Shown here piece by piece: positions 1 through 8,296 of a DNA stretch of 64,000 nt. Origin of the DNA: Verrucomicrobiaceae bacterium (GTDB lineage Bacteria > Verrucomicrobiota > Verrucomicrobiia > Verrucomicrobiales > Verrucomicrobiaceae); the NCBI GenBank assembly GCA_016795485.1, contig JAEUHM010000032.1, positions 35,858-99,857 of the forward strand, read 5' to 3'. A model generated the notes under the pieces. That model made no database searches, was not told where the DNA came from, and saw only the letters and a list, made by a program, of their open reading frames with translations. The position numbers and the translations under genes are program-made. Numbering within the stretch: the first letter of the stretch is position 1; every line of letters begins with the position of its first letter.

Positions 1-1
1 T

Positions 2-511
2 GACACAATCATCCCGGTTTTCGTTAATCAGGGTAAGGGGTTTCGTCTTCCCGATCCGACTGAAGACATTCCCGTCATTTTCTGTGGCCCTGGCACTGGC
101 ATCGCACCTTTCCGGGCCTTTTTGGAAGAACGAGAAGCTACGGGCGCTAAAGGGAAAGCATGGTTGTTCTTTGGAGAAGTCAGCGAGAAGTCCTGCTTCT
201 TCTACAAAGATGAGTTTGAAGCCTATCTTGCCGAAGGCACATTGGCCAAACTGACTACAGCGTGGTCTCGTGATCAGGCGGAGAAGATTTACGTGCAGAA
301 TCGCATGTTGGAGAACAGTGCTGAGTTTTACAGCTACCTTGAACAGGGTGCGATTTTCTACGTGTGTGGAGATGCCTCCCGTATGGCGGTCGATGTCGAT
401 AGAGCCTTGCACACGATCATCGAGAAAGAAGGTGCAAAGACACCCGAGGAAGCTGCCGCATATGTTCAGGCCATGAAGGACGCCAAGCGCTATCGGCGCG
501 ATGTTTACTAA
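2..511 (+). CDS. cysJ: Sulfite reductase (NADPH) flavoprotein-type C-terminus, 5' partial
   Basis: The reading frame is open from base 2, so the gene starts upstream of the window; 169 codons are visible. It carries the NADP(H)-binding half of an FNR-like diflavin reductase: GPGTGIAPFRAFL near the start (nucleotide-binding loop), then FFGE, then YVCGDASRMAVDV and the terminal KRYRRDVY. Such proteins pass electrons from NADPH through FAD/FMN to a partner, and the RDVY end is typical of the CysJ subunit of assimilatory sulfite reductase. The flavodoxin and FAD domains would lie outside the window and cannot be checked, so another diflavin reductase is possible. A TTG at 122 is only an internal codon, because homology extends upstream of it. 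Confidence 0.85.
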   Translation, partial: DTIIPVFVNQGKGFRLPDPTEDIPVIFCGPGTGIAPFRAFLEEREATGAKGKAWLFFGEVSEKSCFFYKDEFEAYLAEGTLAKLTTAWSRDQAEKIYVQNRMLENSAEFYSYLEQGAIFYVCGDASRMAVDVDRALHTIIEKEGAKTPEEAAAYVQAMKDAKRYRRDVY

Positions 512-553
512 GCCCTGGCTTCGGCCAGCTTGCTTAGTCCGCGACTTGCACTT

Positions 554-592
554 GGGGCGGATAACGCCAATCTACCGCCCCGCGCTTGGTTT
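554..592 (+). terminator. Hairpin plus T-run between cysJ-like gene and MBOAT gene
   Basis: A 7-bp GC stem (GGGGCGG at 554-560 with CCGCCCC at 575-581, 14-nt loop) is followed by GCGCTTGGTTTTT. It looks like a weak intrinsic terminator for the upstream gene. The T-run overlaps the TTG start of the next gene at 586, so the hairpin could instead shape the leader of that gene. A smaller UUCG-type hairpin lies just after the upstream stop codon. Confidence 0.35.
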
Positions 593-2025
593 TTAGTTCT
601 CACATCTTCATTTTTTGGTTTTTGCCGCTAGTCCTGAGCGGCTATTACCTTTTGTTGTGGAGAGGGGCGGGTCCAACCGCTAGACACGCCTTCCTAACCG
701 TGGCCGGAATGATTTTCTACGGCTGGTGGAACCCTTGGTTCGTGCTCTTGATGCTGGGGACGACCACTCTCGACTACAATCTCGGACGCATGATCGTTTC
801 GGCTGGCGAAAACCTGAAGCGGAAGAAGCTCGGGGTTGTGCTCTCTGTCGTTAGCAATCTTGGTGCACTTGCATTCTTCAAATACACTGCGTTTGGCGTC
901 GAAAGTGCTCAGTCTTTGGCGAAAGCGATGCATTGGGGACACATTGATGTGCCTGAGTTCTTTCAGAACATCGTCCTTCCAGCCGGTATCTCGTTCTATG
1001 TGTTCCAGAGCCTGAGCTACTGCATCGATCTCTATCGGGGCCACGCAAAGCCTGCTCAGACGCTGTTGGACTTTACTTGCTTCGTATCTCTTTTTCCTCA
1101 TCTCGTTGCTGGTCCGATAGTGCGCTATGGCATCATCGCTGAGCAGATGCGGCATCGAGAGCACTCTGTTCAGAAAGTAACCTATGGTCTCACGCGCTTC
1201 TCATTTGGCTTGGCTAAGAAGATACTGCTGGCAGATCCGATGGGGAGCATCGCGGATTCCGCTTTTGCGGCTGGTCCGACATCACTGACTCAGTTTTCTG
1301 CTTGGTTGGGAATCCTCGCGTATGCGTTCCAAATCTACTTCGACTTCAGCGCCTATTCCGATATGGCCATCGGGCTCGCTAGGACTCTTGGCTTCTACTT
1401 TGTCGAGAACTTCGATTCACCCTACAAGAGCGCAAGTATCACCGAGTTCTGGAGACGCTGGCATATGTCGCTGTCGGCGTTTTTGAGGGACTACCTCTAC
1501 ATTCCGCTGGGAGGGAATCGGGCAGGGAGCATGAGGACGTACATCAACTTGATGCTCACCATGCTTATTGGTGGGCTATGGCATGGTGCATCGTGGACGT
1601 TTGTCATCTGGGGCGGGATTCACGGCATCATGTTGTCAGTAGAACGCGCGTTTGGCCGGAGAGTCGTGTGGCAACGCTTGCCGAAGTTGGCGAAAGAGGT
1701 CCCGACTTTTGTCATCGTTTTGATAGGATGGGTCTTCTTTCGTGCCGAGAATCTCGATGCCGCGTGCGGATACTTAAGTACCATGTTTGGACATGGCGAT
1801 GGCTTGGCTGATCCAGCGCTTATTCTGGAAAAGGTGATCACGAGGGATTGGTTATTCGGACACATGATCGTTTGCGCGCTGGCGGTTTGGCTGATGCCCA
1901 ACACGCAGACCATCTTGCGTGACTTTGTCTGGTGGAAGGCCGTGTTGGGTGGCGTTCTGTTTTTGGTTGCCGTTTCGATGATGTTTGCTCGTGGGCACAG
2001 CCCATTTCTCTATTTTCAGTTCTGA
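586..2025 (+). CDS. MBOAT family O-acyltransferase (AlgI-like)
   Basis: A 479-aa polytopic membrane protein of the membrane-bound O-acyltransferase family. AlgI/PatA-type members move acetyl groups across the inner membrane for O-acetylation of exopolysaccharide. Family hallmarks are the N-terminus MVFSSHIF, FWRRWHMSLSAFLRDYLYIP (His293) and GGLWHGASW (His333) followed by GGIHG (His346), the likely catalytic histidines. The start is TTG at 586, chosen because the MVFSS opening is typical of the family and the next ATG would delete the first membrane segment. The stop overlaps the ATG of the AlgX-like gene by one base (TGATG), indicating translational coupling. Which polymer is acetylated cannot be told, as no alginate or cellulose genes are present. 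Confidence 0.93.
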   Translation: MVFSSHIFIFWFLPLVLSGYYLLLWRGAGPTARHAFLTVAGMIFYGWWNPWFVLLMLGTTTLDYNLGRMIVSAGENLKRKKLGVVLSVVSNLGALAFFKYTAFGVESAQSLAKAMHWGHIDVPEFFQNIVLPAGISFYVFQSLSYCIDLYRGHAKPAQTLLDFTCFVSLFPHLVAGPIVRYGIIAEQMRHREHSVQKVTYGLTRFSFGLAKKILLADPMGSIADSAFAAGPTSLTQFSAWLGILAYAFQIYFDFSAYSDMAIGLARTLGFYFVENFDSPYKSASITEFWRRWHMSLSAFLRDYLYIPLGGNRAGSMRTYINLMLTMLIGGLWHGASWTFVIWGGIHGIMLSVERAFGRRVVWQRLPKLAKEVPTFVIVLIGWVFFRAENLDAACGYLSTMFGHGDGLADPALILEKVITRDWLFGHMIVCALAVWLMPNTQTILRDFVWWKAVLGGVLFLVAVSMMFARGHSPFLYFQF

Positions 2026-3443
2026 TGAGCAACGTCCCAAACAATCCCTATCCAAACGAGCGCGACCTCACGGTCTATTCGATTGCGAGCAAGCAGGCGC
2101 GGAACATCATTGTGGTATTCGGGCTGCTTTTGGCGGTTCCCCCGCTCATGTGGATGCTGTCGCAAATGTTGCAACGGCAGTGGACACAACTGTTTCCGGT
2201 AAAGGTGCTCAGTTGGACGCCGAAACGGGGCGACTTGATGTCCCATCTTCATGCCATGGAGAAGAGTTTGGACACGGCACCCTATGCGAAGACAGCTCAG
2301 CAGCAGGTTCAGTGGCTAATGACTGCATTTGCGGCTGAAGGATGTAGGAAGACCTTTATCGGACATAACGGTTGGCTCTTCTTTCAGCCTGAACTTGATG
2401 CGTTGACAGGTTATGGGCCGATTTTGAATGCTCCGTTCTCGATCATGAAGGATCCAACGGTAGCAAAATTGAAGTCCGCTAGGCAATGTGTGGCACACTT
2501 TGCTACTCAGCTTAAGGAGCGTGGCGTCAAGCTCATGCTGGTTCCGATCCCGGTGAAGGCCACCATCTATCCGGAACACATCACTGGCTACAGGGCGCTG
2601 GAGCGCCAATCTGCCGTAACTTATCAAGATGAGGCGATAAGCGCAGAGGCTCCAGTTTTTCATGCAGATGAAGGTTTACTCTTTGATGAACTGAGGGCAG
2701 CGGGGGTCGATGTAGTGGACGTGGTGCCCGCTATGCTTCAGCTCAAGGAACAGAATGACATGCTCTATCGTCGCCAAGTAAGAGCGAAGGTGCCGGATGC
2801 GGTCAAAAGAGAAGTTTACCTCAAGCAGGACACTCACTGGACATACGACACGATGCAACAGATCGCTAAAGCACTTGCTGATCATATTCGGAAGACGTAC
2901 CCCGGATTAGCGGCAGATGGACCACGTGCTGAAGTGAACCCACGTGCAGTGTCAGAGGGAAGTTTGGGGGATCTTGTGAAGCTCTTGGGACTTCCTTCCG
3001 GTCAAACATTGTTTGGCCAAGAAATGCAAACTTACGTTAGTTTGGAAGACAGCAAATCCGACCCGAGATCATCGATTGCACTACTTGGGGATAGCTTCGT
3101 GAACATCTTTGATGATCCTGCTCTTGGATTCGCTCCCACTGGATCCACAAAGAGACTGAAGGCGGGCTTTGCGCAGTATTTGTCGCTTTATCTTGGTACG
3201 GATTTGGATGTCGTCACCGAGAACGGTGGAGGTGCTACCTCAGTGAGAGCTCGTTTTGCTGCACGAAAAGATGATGAGGTGCGAGCAAAGAAGTTAGTGG
3301 TCTGGGTATTGTCTGCTCGCGACTTGCTGCTCACTGCTGAGCAAGGACGAGACGCTGGGGTGACGTGGAAAGATGTGACGTTCAACCCTGAACGAAATCC
3401 TCCGGCGAGGATCGAGCCGATGCTGCCTCCAAAGAGCAACTAA
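2025..3443 (+). CDS. AlgX/AlgJ-like SGNH acetyltransferase, membrane-anchored
   Basis: A 472-aa protein starting at ATG 2025, coupled to the MBOAT gene; the frame is open upstream to 1932 but that part overlaps the MBOAT gene and is unlikely to be used. One membrane segment at about residues 28-46 anchors a periplasmic domain. The motifs QDTHWT (Asp269, His271) and ALLGDSF (Ser357) form the Asp-His and Ser elements of the AlgX/AlgJ SGNH acetyltransferase fold, and GHNGWLFF is typical of the family entry. It probably accepts acetyl groups exported by the MBOAT partner and places them on a secreted polysaccharide. It ends three bases from the convergent HhH gene. The acceptor is unknown. Confidence 0.88.
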   Translation: MSNVPNNPYPNERDLTVYSIASKQARNIIVVFGLLLAVPPLMWMLSQMLQRQWTQLFPVKVLSWTPKRGDLMSHLHAMEKSLDTAPYAKTAQQQVQWLMTAFAAEGCRKTFIGHNGWLFFQPELDALTGYGPILNAPFSIMKDPTVAKLKSARQCVAHFATQLKERGVKLMLVPIPVKATIYPEHITGYRALERQSAVTYQDEAISAEAPVFHADEGLLFDELRAAGVDVVDVVPAMLQLKEQNDMLYRRQVRAKVPDAVKREVYLKQDTHWTYDTMQQIAKALADHIRKTYPGLAADGPRAEVNPRAVSEGSLGDLVKLLGLPSGQTLFGQEMQTYVSLEDSKSDPRSSIALLGDSFVNIFDDPALGFAPTGSTKRLKAGFAQYLSLYLGTDLDVVTENGGGATSVRARFAARKDDEVRAKKLVVWVLSARDLLLTAEQGRDAGVTWKDVTFNPERNPPARIEPMLPPKSN

Positions 3444-3446
3444 CAT

Positions 3447-3794
3447 TTACTTGTCGAGCGTTAAACGTGGCTTGATACGTTCCAGAGTCTTGTCGCCGAT
3501 GCCTTGGACTTTTTTGAGATCTTCGACGCTCGTATAAGGTCTACCGGACACAATCTTTGAAGCGATCTCTGGACCGATTCCATCCAGTGTGGTGAGGAGT
3601 TCAATGCTTGCTGTATTTGGGTTAACGGGCCCGGTGGCTGGATTACCTCTAAAGACAAGGAAGAGGACAATTGCAGCACATCCGAGGCCTAAGACGACCC
3701 AAATCCAAGTCTTGGATGCAGGTGAAGAGCGGATCTGTGCTTCACGCCGCTCGACATAGTTCATGAATGGATCGTTAGCCATGCACGGAATCAC
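3447..3794 (-). CDS. ComEA-like helix-hairpin-helix membrane protein
   Basis: A small protein with a cytoplasmic N-terminus, one membrane segment (WVVLGLGCAAIVLFLVF) and a C-terminal helix-hairpin-helix pair (NPNTASIELLTTLDGIGPE, then VQGIGDKTLERIKP). The (HhH)2 fold binds DNA non-specifically and is shared with the competence protein ComEA. Two starts are possible: GTG at 3794, which overlaps the trxB stop by four bases (GTGA; 115 aa), or ATG at 3782 (111 aa). The trxB overlap suggests one transcript, but no functional link is evident. No other competence genes are nearby, so a role in DNA uptake is only a possibility. Confidence 0.8.
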   Translation of the reverse strand: MIPCMANDPFMNYVERREAQIRSSPASKTWIWVVLGLGCAAIVLFLVFRGNPATGPVNPNTASIELLTTLDGIGPEIASKIVSGRPYTSVEDLKKVQGIGDKTLERIKPRLTLDK

Positions 3795-4720
3795 GCCTCG
3801 TCCTGGAGGAATCGTTCGGCATCAATAGCAGCCATGCATCCCATTGCGGCAGCGGTGATAGCTTGCCGGTAGTGTTTATCGGCACAATCACCCGCGACAA
3901 ATACTCCAGGGACATTCGTATGGGCTCCGTGGGTTGGAATGATGTAGCCAGCATCATCCATATCGATCACGCCTTTGAAAAGTTGTGTATTGGGTATTAA
4001 CCCGATCGCAACAAACACACCAGAGCAGTCGATCGTGGATTCCTCTCCCGAAATGAGATTCTTCAAGCGAACTCCGGTGACAACATCCTGCTTCACGTCG
4101 AGGATTTCCTCGACGGTGGTGTTCCAGATAGGCTTGATTTTATTGTTGGCCAAGACCCTGTCAGCCATGATCTTGGAGGCTCGAAGAGTGTCTCTGCGGT
4201 GGACGAGGTAGACGACACTGGCAAAACGGGTCAGATAGAGGGCTTCTTCGCAAGCGCTGTCACCACCACCAACGACGACAAGCGGCTTGTTGCGGAACAT
4301 TGGCAGAGCCCCATCGCAAGTTGCGCAATAAGTTACGCCTTTGGTGTCCAGAAGCTTCTCGGACTCCAGGCCCAGGTGCCGGTGGCCGGCTCCTGTAGCG
4401 ATGATGACGCTCTTTGCTTCGACGACCTCGCTGTCGATGGTCACCTTGAACGGTCTCGATGACAAATCGACCGAAGTAACGATGCTTGCCATTCGTGTGC
4501 GGGTGCCAAAGCGTTCGGCCTGCTGTTGCATGTTCATCATCAGTTGGAAGCCGTCCACACCCTCAGGGAATCCTGGGAAGTTCTCCACCAGAGTCGTTGT
4601 GGTGAGAAGTCCTCCGGGCATCTGTCCTGTGACTAGAAGCGGGTTAAGATTGGCACGTGCGGTATAGAGGGCTGCTGTCCAACCGGCACAGCCGGAGCCG
4701 ATGATAATGACATTTTCCAT
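3791..4720 (-). CDS. trxB: Thioredoxin-disulfide reductase
   Basis: A 309-aa FAD/NADPH enzyme that reduces thioredoxin in the cytoplasm. Features in order: FAD-binding IIIGSGCAGWTAALYTAR at residues 5-22, the redox-active CATCDG disulfide (Cys132/Cys135), the NADPH-binding VVVGGGDSACEEA near 148-160, and the C-terminal GVFVAGDCAD flavin motif. Length and motif order match the low-molecular-weight bacterial TrxB class. The stop overlaps the start of the downstream HhH gene. No thioredoxin gene is in the window. Confidence 0.96.
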   Translation of the reverse strand: MENVIIIGSGCAGWTAALYTARANLNPLLVTGQMPGGLLTTTTLVENFPGFPEGVDGFQLMMNMQQQAERFGTRTRMASIVTSVDLSSRPFKVTIDSEVVEAKSVIIATGAGHRHLGLESEKLLDTKGVTYCATCDGALPMFRNKPLVVVGGGDSACEEALYLTRFASVVYLVHRRDTLRASKIMADRVLANNKIKPIWNTTVEEILDVKQDVVTGVRLKNLISGEESTIDCSGVFVAIGLIPNTQLFKGVIDMDDAGYIIPTHGAHTNVPGVFVAGDCADKHYRQAITAAAMGCMAAIDAERFLQDEA

Positions 4721-4849
4721 GATAAGAGGTTACGCATCTTGGAGCAGCCGGGGCGCGGGTCAACAGGGGGCTTCTTTTTGTTTTGCGGTGAGTGAGGTTT
4801 GGCGGTTCAAAACGTTGCATTCAGGGCCAAGCCGCTCACTCATGTGGGT

Positions 4850-5446
4850 ATGTTTACAGGACTCGTAGAACAGACCGGGCGTATCATAACAGTCGAGCCT
4901 CGAAGTGGAGGCGCGCGACTTCAGGTGGAAGCAGGGGCAATGGCTAAAGAACTTTCCCTTGGTGAAAGTGTCGCGGTCAACGGCTGCTGCCTGACGGTAA
5001 CCGATCAGCAACAGGGCATCGTGAGTTTTGATCTACTGGAGCAGACATTGCGTGTGTCCAACCTTGGTGACTTGATCCCGGGAGATGAGGTGAACTTGGA
5101 ACGTGCCATGGGCGTGGGTGCTCGGTTCGGAGGGCACTTCGTTCAGGGGCACGTTGACGCGACCGTGAAGATTCTACGTTGGGAGAAGGACGGAGCCGAT
5201 CATCGGCTTGAAGTAACAATCCCGGCAGAGGGAAGGGGATTGGTCATCCCGAAGGGCTCCATTTGCCTAGACGGGATTTCTCTAACGGCGGCTGAGGTGA
5301 ATCCAGACCGCGTGGTATGCTGGATCATCCCTCACACTCTTCAAATGACCAATCTTAAACATCGAGTCACAGGACAGAGACTCAATGTTGAATGGGATAT
5401 GTTAGGCAAATATGTCAGTGCCTTGCTTGAGGCACGTCAGGCTTGA
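4850..5446 (+). CDS. ribE: Riboflavin synthase, alpha subunit
   Basis: A 198-aa enzyme that dismutates two 6,7-dimethyl-8-ribityllumazine molecules to riboflavin. It begins MFTGLVEQTGRI, the near-invariant N-terminus of the family, which fixes the start at ATG 4850 rather than the longer open frame from 4799. Two lumazine-binding barrels are visible: residues 1 to about 90 with VAVNGCCLTV, and about 98-190 with GHFVQGHVD and ICLDGISLT. It is a lone rib gene here, and I see no FMN riboswitch in the 129 bases between it and the divergent trxB. Its stop abuts the stop of the convergent sulfatase gene. Confidence 0.96.
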   Translation: MFTGLVEQTGRIITVEPRSGGARLQVEAGAMAKELSLGESVAVNGCCLTVTDQQQGIVSFDLLEQTLRVSNLGDLIPGDEVNLERAMGVGARFGGHFVQGHVDATVKILRWEKDGADHRLEVTIPAEGRGLVIPKGSICLDGISLTAAEVNPDRVVCWIIPHTLQMTNLKHRVTGQRLNVEWDMLGKYVSALLEARQA

Positions 5447-6913
5447 CTACTTGACGGACTTCTTGCGTTTACTCTTCGGAGCTTCTTGCCCGGGCGGACG
5501 TTTGGTGGACGGGTAGTTGTCAAAGACATCTCCGTTGCCCAATACGCGAGGGTCTTGTTGCTCCCTTAGCAACTTGAACAGTTTTTCACGCATTTGGGTT
5601 ACCCGTTCTTGGTGTTCGGTGTTCTGGGCGAGATTCACGACGCAATCTGGATCAGACGAAAGGTCGAATAGCTCTTCTTGAGGACGCTTGCCATAGTTGA
5701 ACTCCCAGAATGTGGTGCCTTGGCCCGCTTGAATCGCCCACTGCTTGGTAGGGCTGTCGTCCGTGTCCTTAAGCCCCAAGTCAGGGTCTCCACAAGGCCA
5801 CCGCTCGGATTTGAAATTGTGAAGATAGTAGAAGTTGCCCTCACGGATACCGCGAATGGGATAGCCAAGACCAGTCGGTGTGCCGGCTCGTGCGTAGACG
5901 TCGGTGCGTTCACGACCCAGAAGAACCATCTTTCTCGTCTCAGTCGCCTTGTTGGTGAAAACCTGCATGAGGCTTGAGCCGGTGATAGGTTGAAGCCCGG
6001 CTTTGTCGTGGCTGATGCCAAAAACGTCAAGAAAAGTCGGGGCCAAGTCAGCGAGGCTTGTAAACTCAGCCACGTGTTCCCCTTCTGATTTGATTACCCC
6101 TGGCCACCGTACGATGAACGGCACGTGATTGGCCATATCGTAGTTGTGCCCCTTTACCCTGGGAAATGGCATCCCATGATCTGAGGTAATGATCACCAGT
6201 GTGCGGCTAGCTTCTCCACTTGCCTCTAGCACCTTTATGACTTCGCCTACTTCACTATCGTAAGCCTCGATCTCCGTTGAATAGTCCAACATGTCTCTGC
6301 GGATGACATCGTTGTCAGGCCAGAACTTTGGCACACGGTCTATGTCGGTTGGCTTTTTTCCAGCCTCCAAGCCTGCATCGAGTTTGTAAGGGCGATGTGG
6401 GTTCTTGCTGCCAAACCAGAAAAAGAAGGGCTGGTCCTTCTGCCGCTTGCCGAGGAACTGCTCAAAGGCTGCTCCTGGGCTAGCTGCTTTCTCAGCAGTT
6501 AACGCAAAGTCACGCGTAGAGCCATCGGCATGCTTGGCCTCACCGGGACCCCAAACTTTGCCGTAGGAGCCGACCATCACGCCGTTCTCACGCAAGGACT
6601 CGCTGAACGCTTTGTATTTGTGAGGGAAGTAAGCCTGATGATTGCCAGCTTCCTCCAAGAGCCATGGGTTGCGACCCGTGAGGATGCTAGCACGTGAAGG
6701 AGCGCATTTGGCCGTTGGGGTGTAGGCATTGTCAAAGATCATGCCGGATGCTGCGACCTTGTCGATATTGGGAGTCTTGGCCCAATTACAACCATATGCG
6801 CCGAAATGGGGCGAGGCATCATCGGCGATGCAGAAGACAACATTTGTGGGCACTGCCCAGATAGAGACTCCGGAAAGAAAGAGCGTGCTGAAGCAGAGAA
6901 GAGTGCGGATCAT
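5447..6913 (-). CDS. Exported type I sulfatase
   Basis: A 488-aa sulfatase that hydrolyses sulfate esters, probably of sulfated polysaccharides, in the periplasm or outside the cell. A signal peptide (LLCFSTLFLSGVSIWA) precedes the metal-binding IADDASP (Asp31/Asp32). The maturation motif CAPSRASILTGR has Cys70, the residue converted to formylglycine; the Cys-type CxPSR motif suits either FGE or anaerobic maturation. Later come KNPHRPY and ITSDHGMPF, which supply active-site Lys/His and metal-binding Asp/His. It is the last gene of a likely operon with the cytochrome c (48-bp gap) and the cyclic-nucleotide-binding protein. Length fits the iduronate-2-sulfatase-like group, but the substrate cannot be read from sequence. 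Confidence 0.93.
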   Translation of the reverse strand: MIRTLLCFSTLFLSGVSIWAVPTNVVFCIADDASPHFGAYGCNWAKTPNIDKVAASGMIFDNAYTPTAKCAPSRASILTGRNPWLLEEAGNHQAYFPHKYKAFSESLRENGVMVGSYGKVWGPGEAKHADGSTRDFALTAEKAASPGAAFEQFLGKRQKDQPFFFWFGSKNPHRPYKLDAGLEAGKKPTDIDRVPKFWPDNDVIRRDMLDYSTEIEAYDSEVGEVIKVLEASGEASRTLVIITSDHGMPFPRVKGHNYDMANHVPFIVRWPGVIKSEGEHVAEFTSLADLAPTFLDVFGISHDKAGLQPITGSSLMQVFTNKATETRKMVLLGRERTDVYARAGTPTGLGYPIRGIREGNFYYLHNFKSERWPCGDPDLGLKDTDDSPTKQWAIQAGQGTTFWEFNYGKRPQEELFDLSSDPDCVVNLAQNTEHQERVTQMREKLFKLLREQQDPRVLGNGDVFDNYPSTKRPPGQEAPKSKRKKSVK

Positions 6914-6961
6914 GGAGCGTCAACGTAACGCCCAGATGGAAATTGCCTCAAAACGATGTCT

Positions 6962-7669
6962 TCACGGTTTCTTGGCTGTCACTTCCTCAAACGGATTTGC
7001 CCCTGAATGTGGCAACGGGTTAGCTGCAATGACTTCTGGAGGACGGAGAGTAGAAATATAGGCCACCACATCTTTCATGGCCTTCTCGCTTTCAAAGATA
7101 CGTGTCACGTTCACCATCTTCTGCCCAAACTGGTCCGAGGCCAGCGCACCTCGACGGCCATCCACAAACTTCTCCAACTGAGCCAGTAGATACCAGTCTT
7201 GGCGTCCGACGAGAGGCGGAGACCCAAACACAATCTCTCCGGTGCCATTGTAGCGGTGGCACTCCATGCAGCGCTCTTCAAAGAGCATTTTGCCGTAATC
7301 GAGGTCTGCGCTTTGCTGCCAGGTAGAGGCTTTGTGAGAGTGTATGGGAAGCTTCTCGATAGCTGCTGCAACATTCTTGATCTGTTCTGCAGGCAAGGCT
7401 TTTACGGTAGCAGCCATAACCAGAGCCACCGGCTCTTTGGGATCGACACCGCGGTGACCTTTACGGAACCCATCAATCTGGCGCTCGACTGCCCATGCAG
7501 CCATGCCTCCTATCGCAGGCGCACGGAACTGCTCGTTGCCCTCGCCCTTCATGCCGTGGCATTGCGAGCAAGTGGCATTAAAGATTTGCGCCCCCTGGAC
7601 CTGCTTTTTGTCATCTGCGTGAACGGGCCAACACAAGACGATGGCGACAAAAATGGAGGACGTTTTCAT
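6962..7669 (-). CDS. Exported dihaem cytochrome c
   Basis: A 235-aa periplasmic electron carrier. A signal peptide (residues 1 to about 18) is followed by two class I cytochrome c domains with haem attachment sites CSQCH (34-38) and CMECH (134-138). The two-domain layout resembles cytochrome c4. The first domain includes a YNGTG-like equivalent (MKGEGNEQFRAPAI) and the second has YNGTGEIVFGSPPLVG, with a Met near the end of each as possible sixth ligand. It lies 14 bp after the cyclic-nucleotide-binding gene and 48 bp before the sulfatase gene. Its partner oxidase or dehydrogenase is not in the window. Confidence 0.88.
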   Translation of the reverse strand: MKTSSIFVAIVLCWPVHADDKKQVQGAQIFNATCSQCHGMKGEGNEQFRAPAIGGMAAWAVERQIDGFRKGHRGVDPKEPVALVMAATVKALPAEQIKNVAAAIEKLPIHSHKASTWQQSADLDYGKMLFEERCMECHRYNGTGEIVFGSPPLVGRQDWYLLAQLEKFVDGRRGALASDQFGQKMVNVTRIFESEKAMKDVVAYISTLRPPEVIAANPLPHSGANPFEEVTAKKP

Positions 7670-7683
7670 GGTGGTTGGAAAGG

Positions 7684-8244
7684 TCAGTTCTTTCGTCGCG
7701 CTCGTTTGGCTTTTGGCTTTGCCCCTTCGGTCTTGCCCGCGCGAACGTGTTCAGCCTGAAGATGGCTTAGTTCGCGCTCGACTTCGGCAAGTCTGCGTGA
7801 AGTGGAATCGAGCTTCTTAGCAATCAAGCGAGCGACAAACTCATAGAGCGAGGCGTGGAAAGCAGGATCTTCCTCTCTTGGGCGGATGTCGTGAAGAAAC
7901 TTCTGATCGACCGCGAGGCATACGGAGGATTTTGCTGCTATGACGGACGCAGCGCGTTTCTCTTGATTCACCAGAGCAAGCTCACCAAAAACTTCACCTG
8001 CACGAGCAATAGAGGTGACATGCTTTCCGCCGACACGAACTTCTAAGTCACCGCTGAGCAGAATATAGATGCGACTGTCGATCGTGCCCTCTTTGATGAT
8101 CACGTCTCCAGGCTCTGCCTGAATAAGATTGCTTGAGTTGAGCACATCGTCGAGTTGCTCATCCGAAAAGCTGTTTAGAAAAGGTACCGAACGCAGAGCT
8201 ATCGGGAGGGTTCCTTCTTCGTGGATGTATGCGTATTCTTTCAT
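7684..8244 (-). CDS. Cyclic nucleotide-binding domain protein without effector HTH
   Basis: A 186-aa protein. Residues about 17-135 form a cNMP-binding beta-roll, with the phosphate-binding cassette visible as GEVFGELALVNQEKRAASV. The C-terminal 50 residues are a predicted coiled coil (LAEVERELSHLQAEH) ending in a basic tail (KAKRARRKN) rather than the winged helix of CRP/FNR regulators. It may act as a small cyclic-nucleotide sensor that pairs with another protein; direct DNA binding is not supported except through the basic tail. It is the first gene of the cytochrome c-sulfatase unit. Confidence 0.82.
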   Translation of the reverse strand: MKEYAYIHEEGTLPIALRSVPFLNSFSDEQLDDVLNSSNLIQAEPGDVIIKEGTIDSRIYILLSGDLEVRVGGKHVTSIARAGEVFGELALVNQEKRAASVIAAKSSVCLAVDQKFLHDIRPREEDPAFHASLYEFVARLIAKKLDSTSRRLAEVERELSHLQAEHVRAGKTEGAKPKAKRARRKN

Positions 8245-8296
8245 TGCGTGGCTGCCACCATCATGGTGTCAGTTTTCAGAGGCATTGAGAAGTGTT

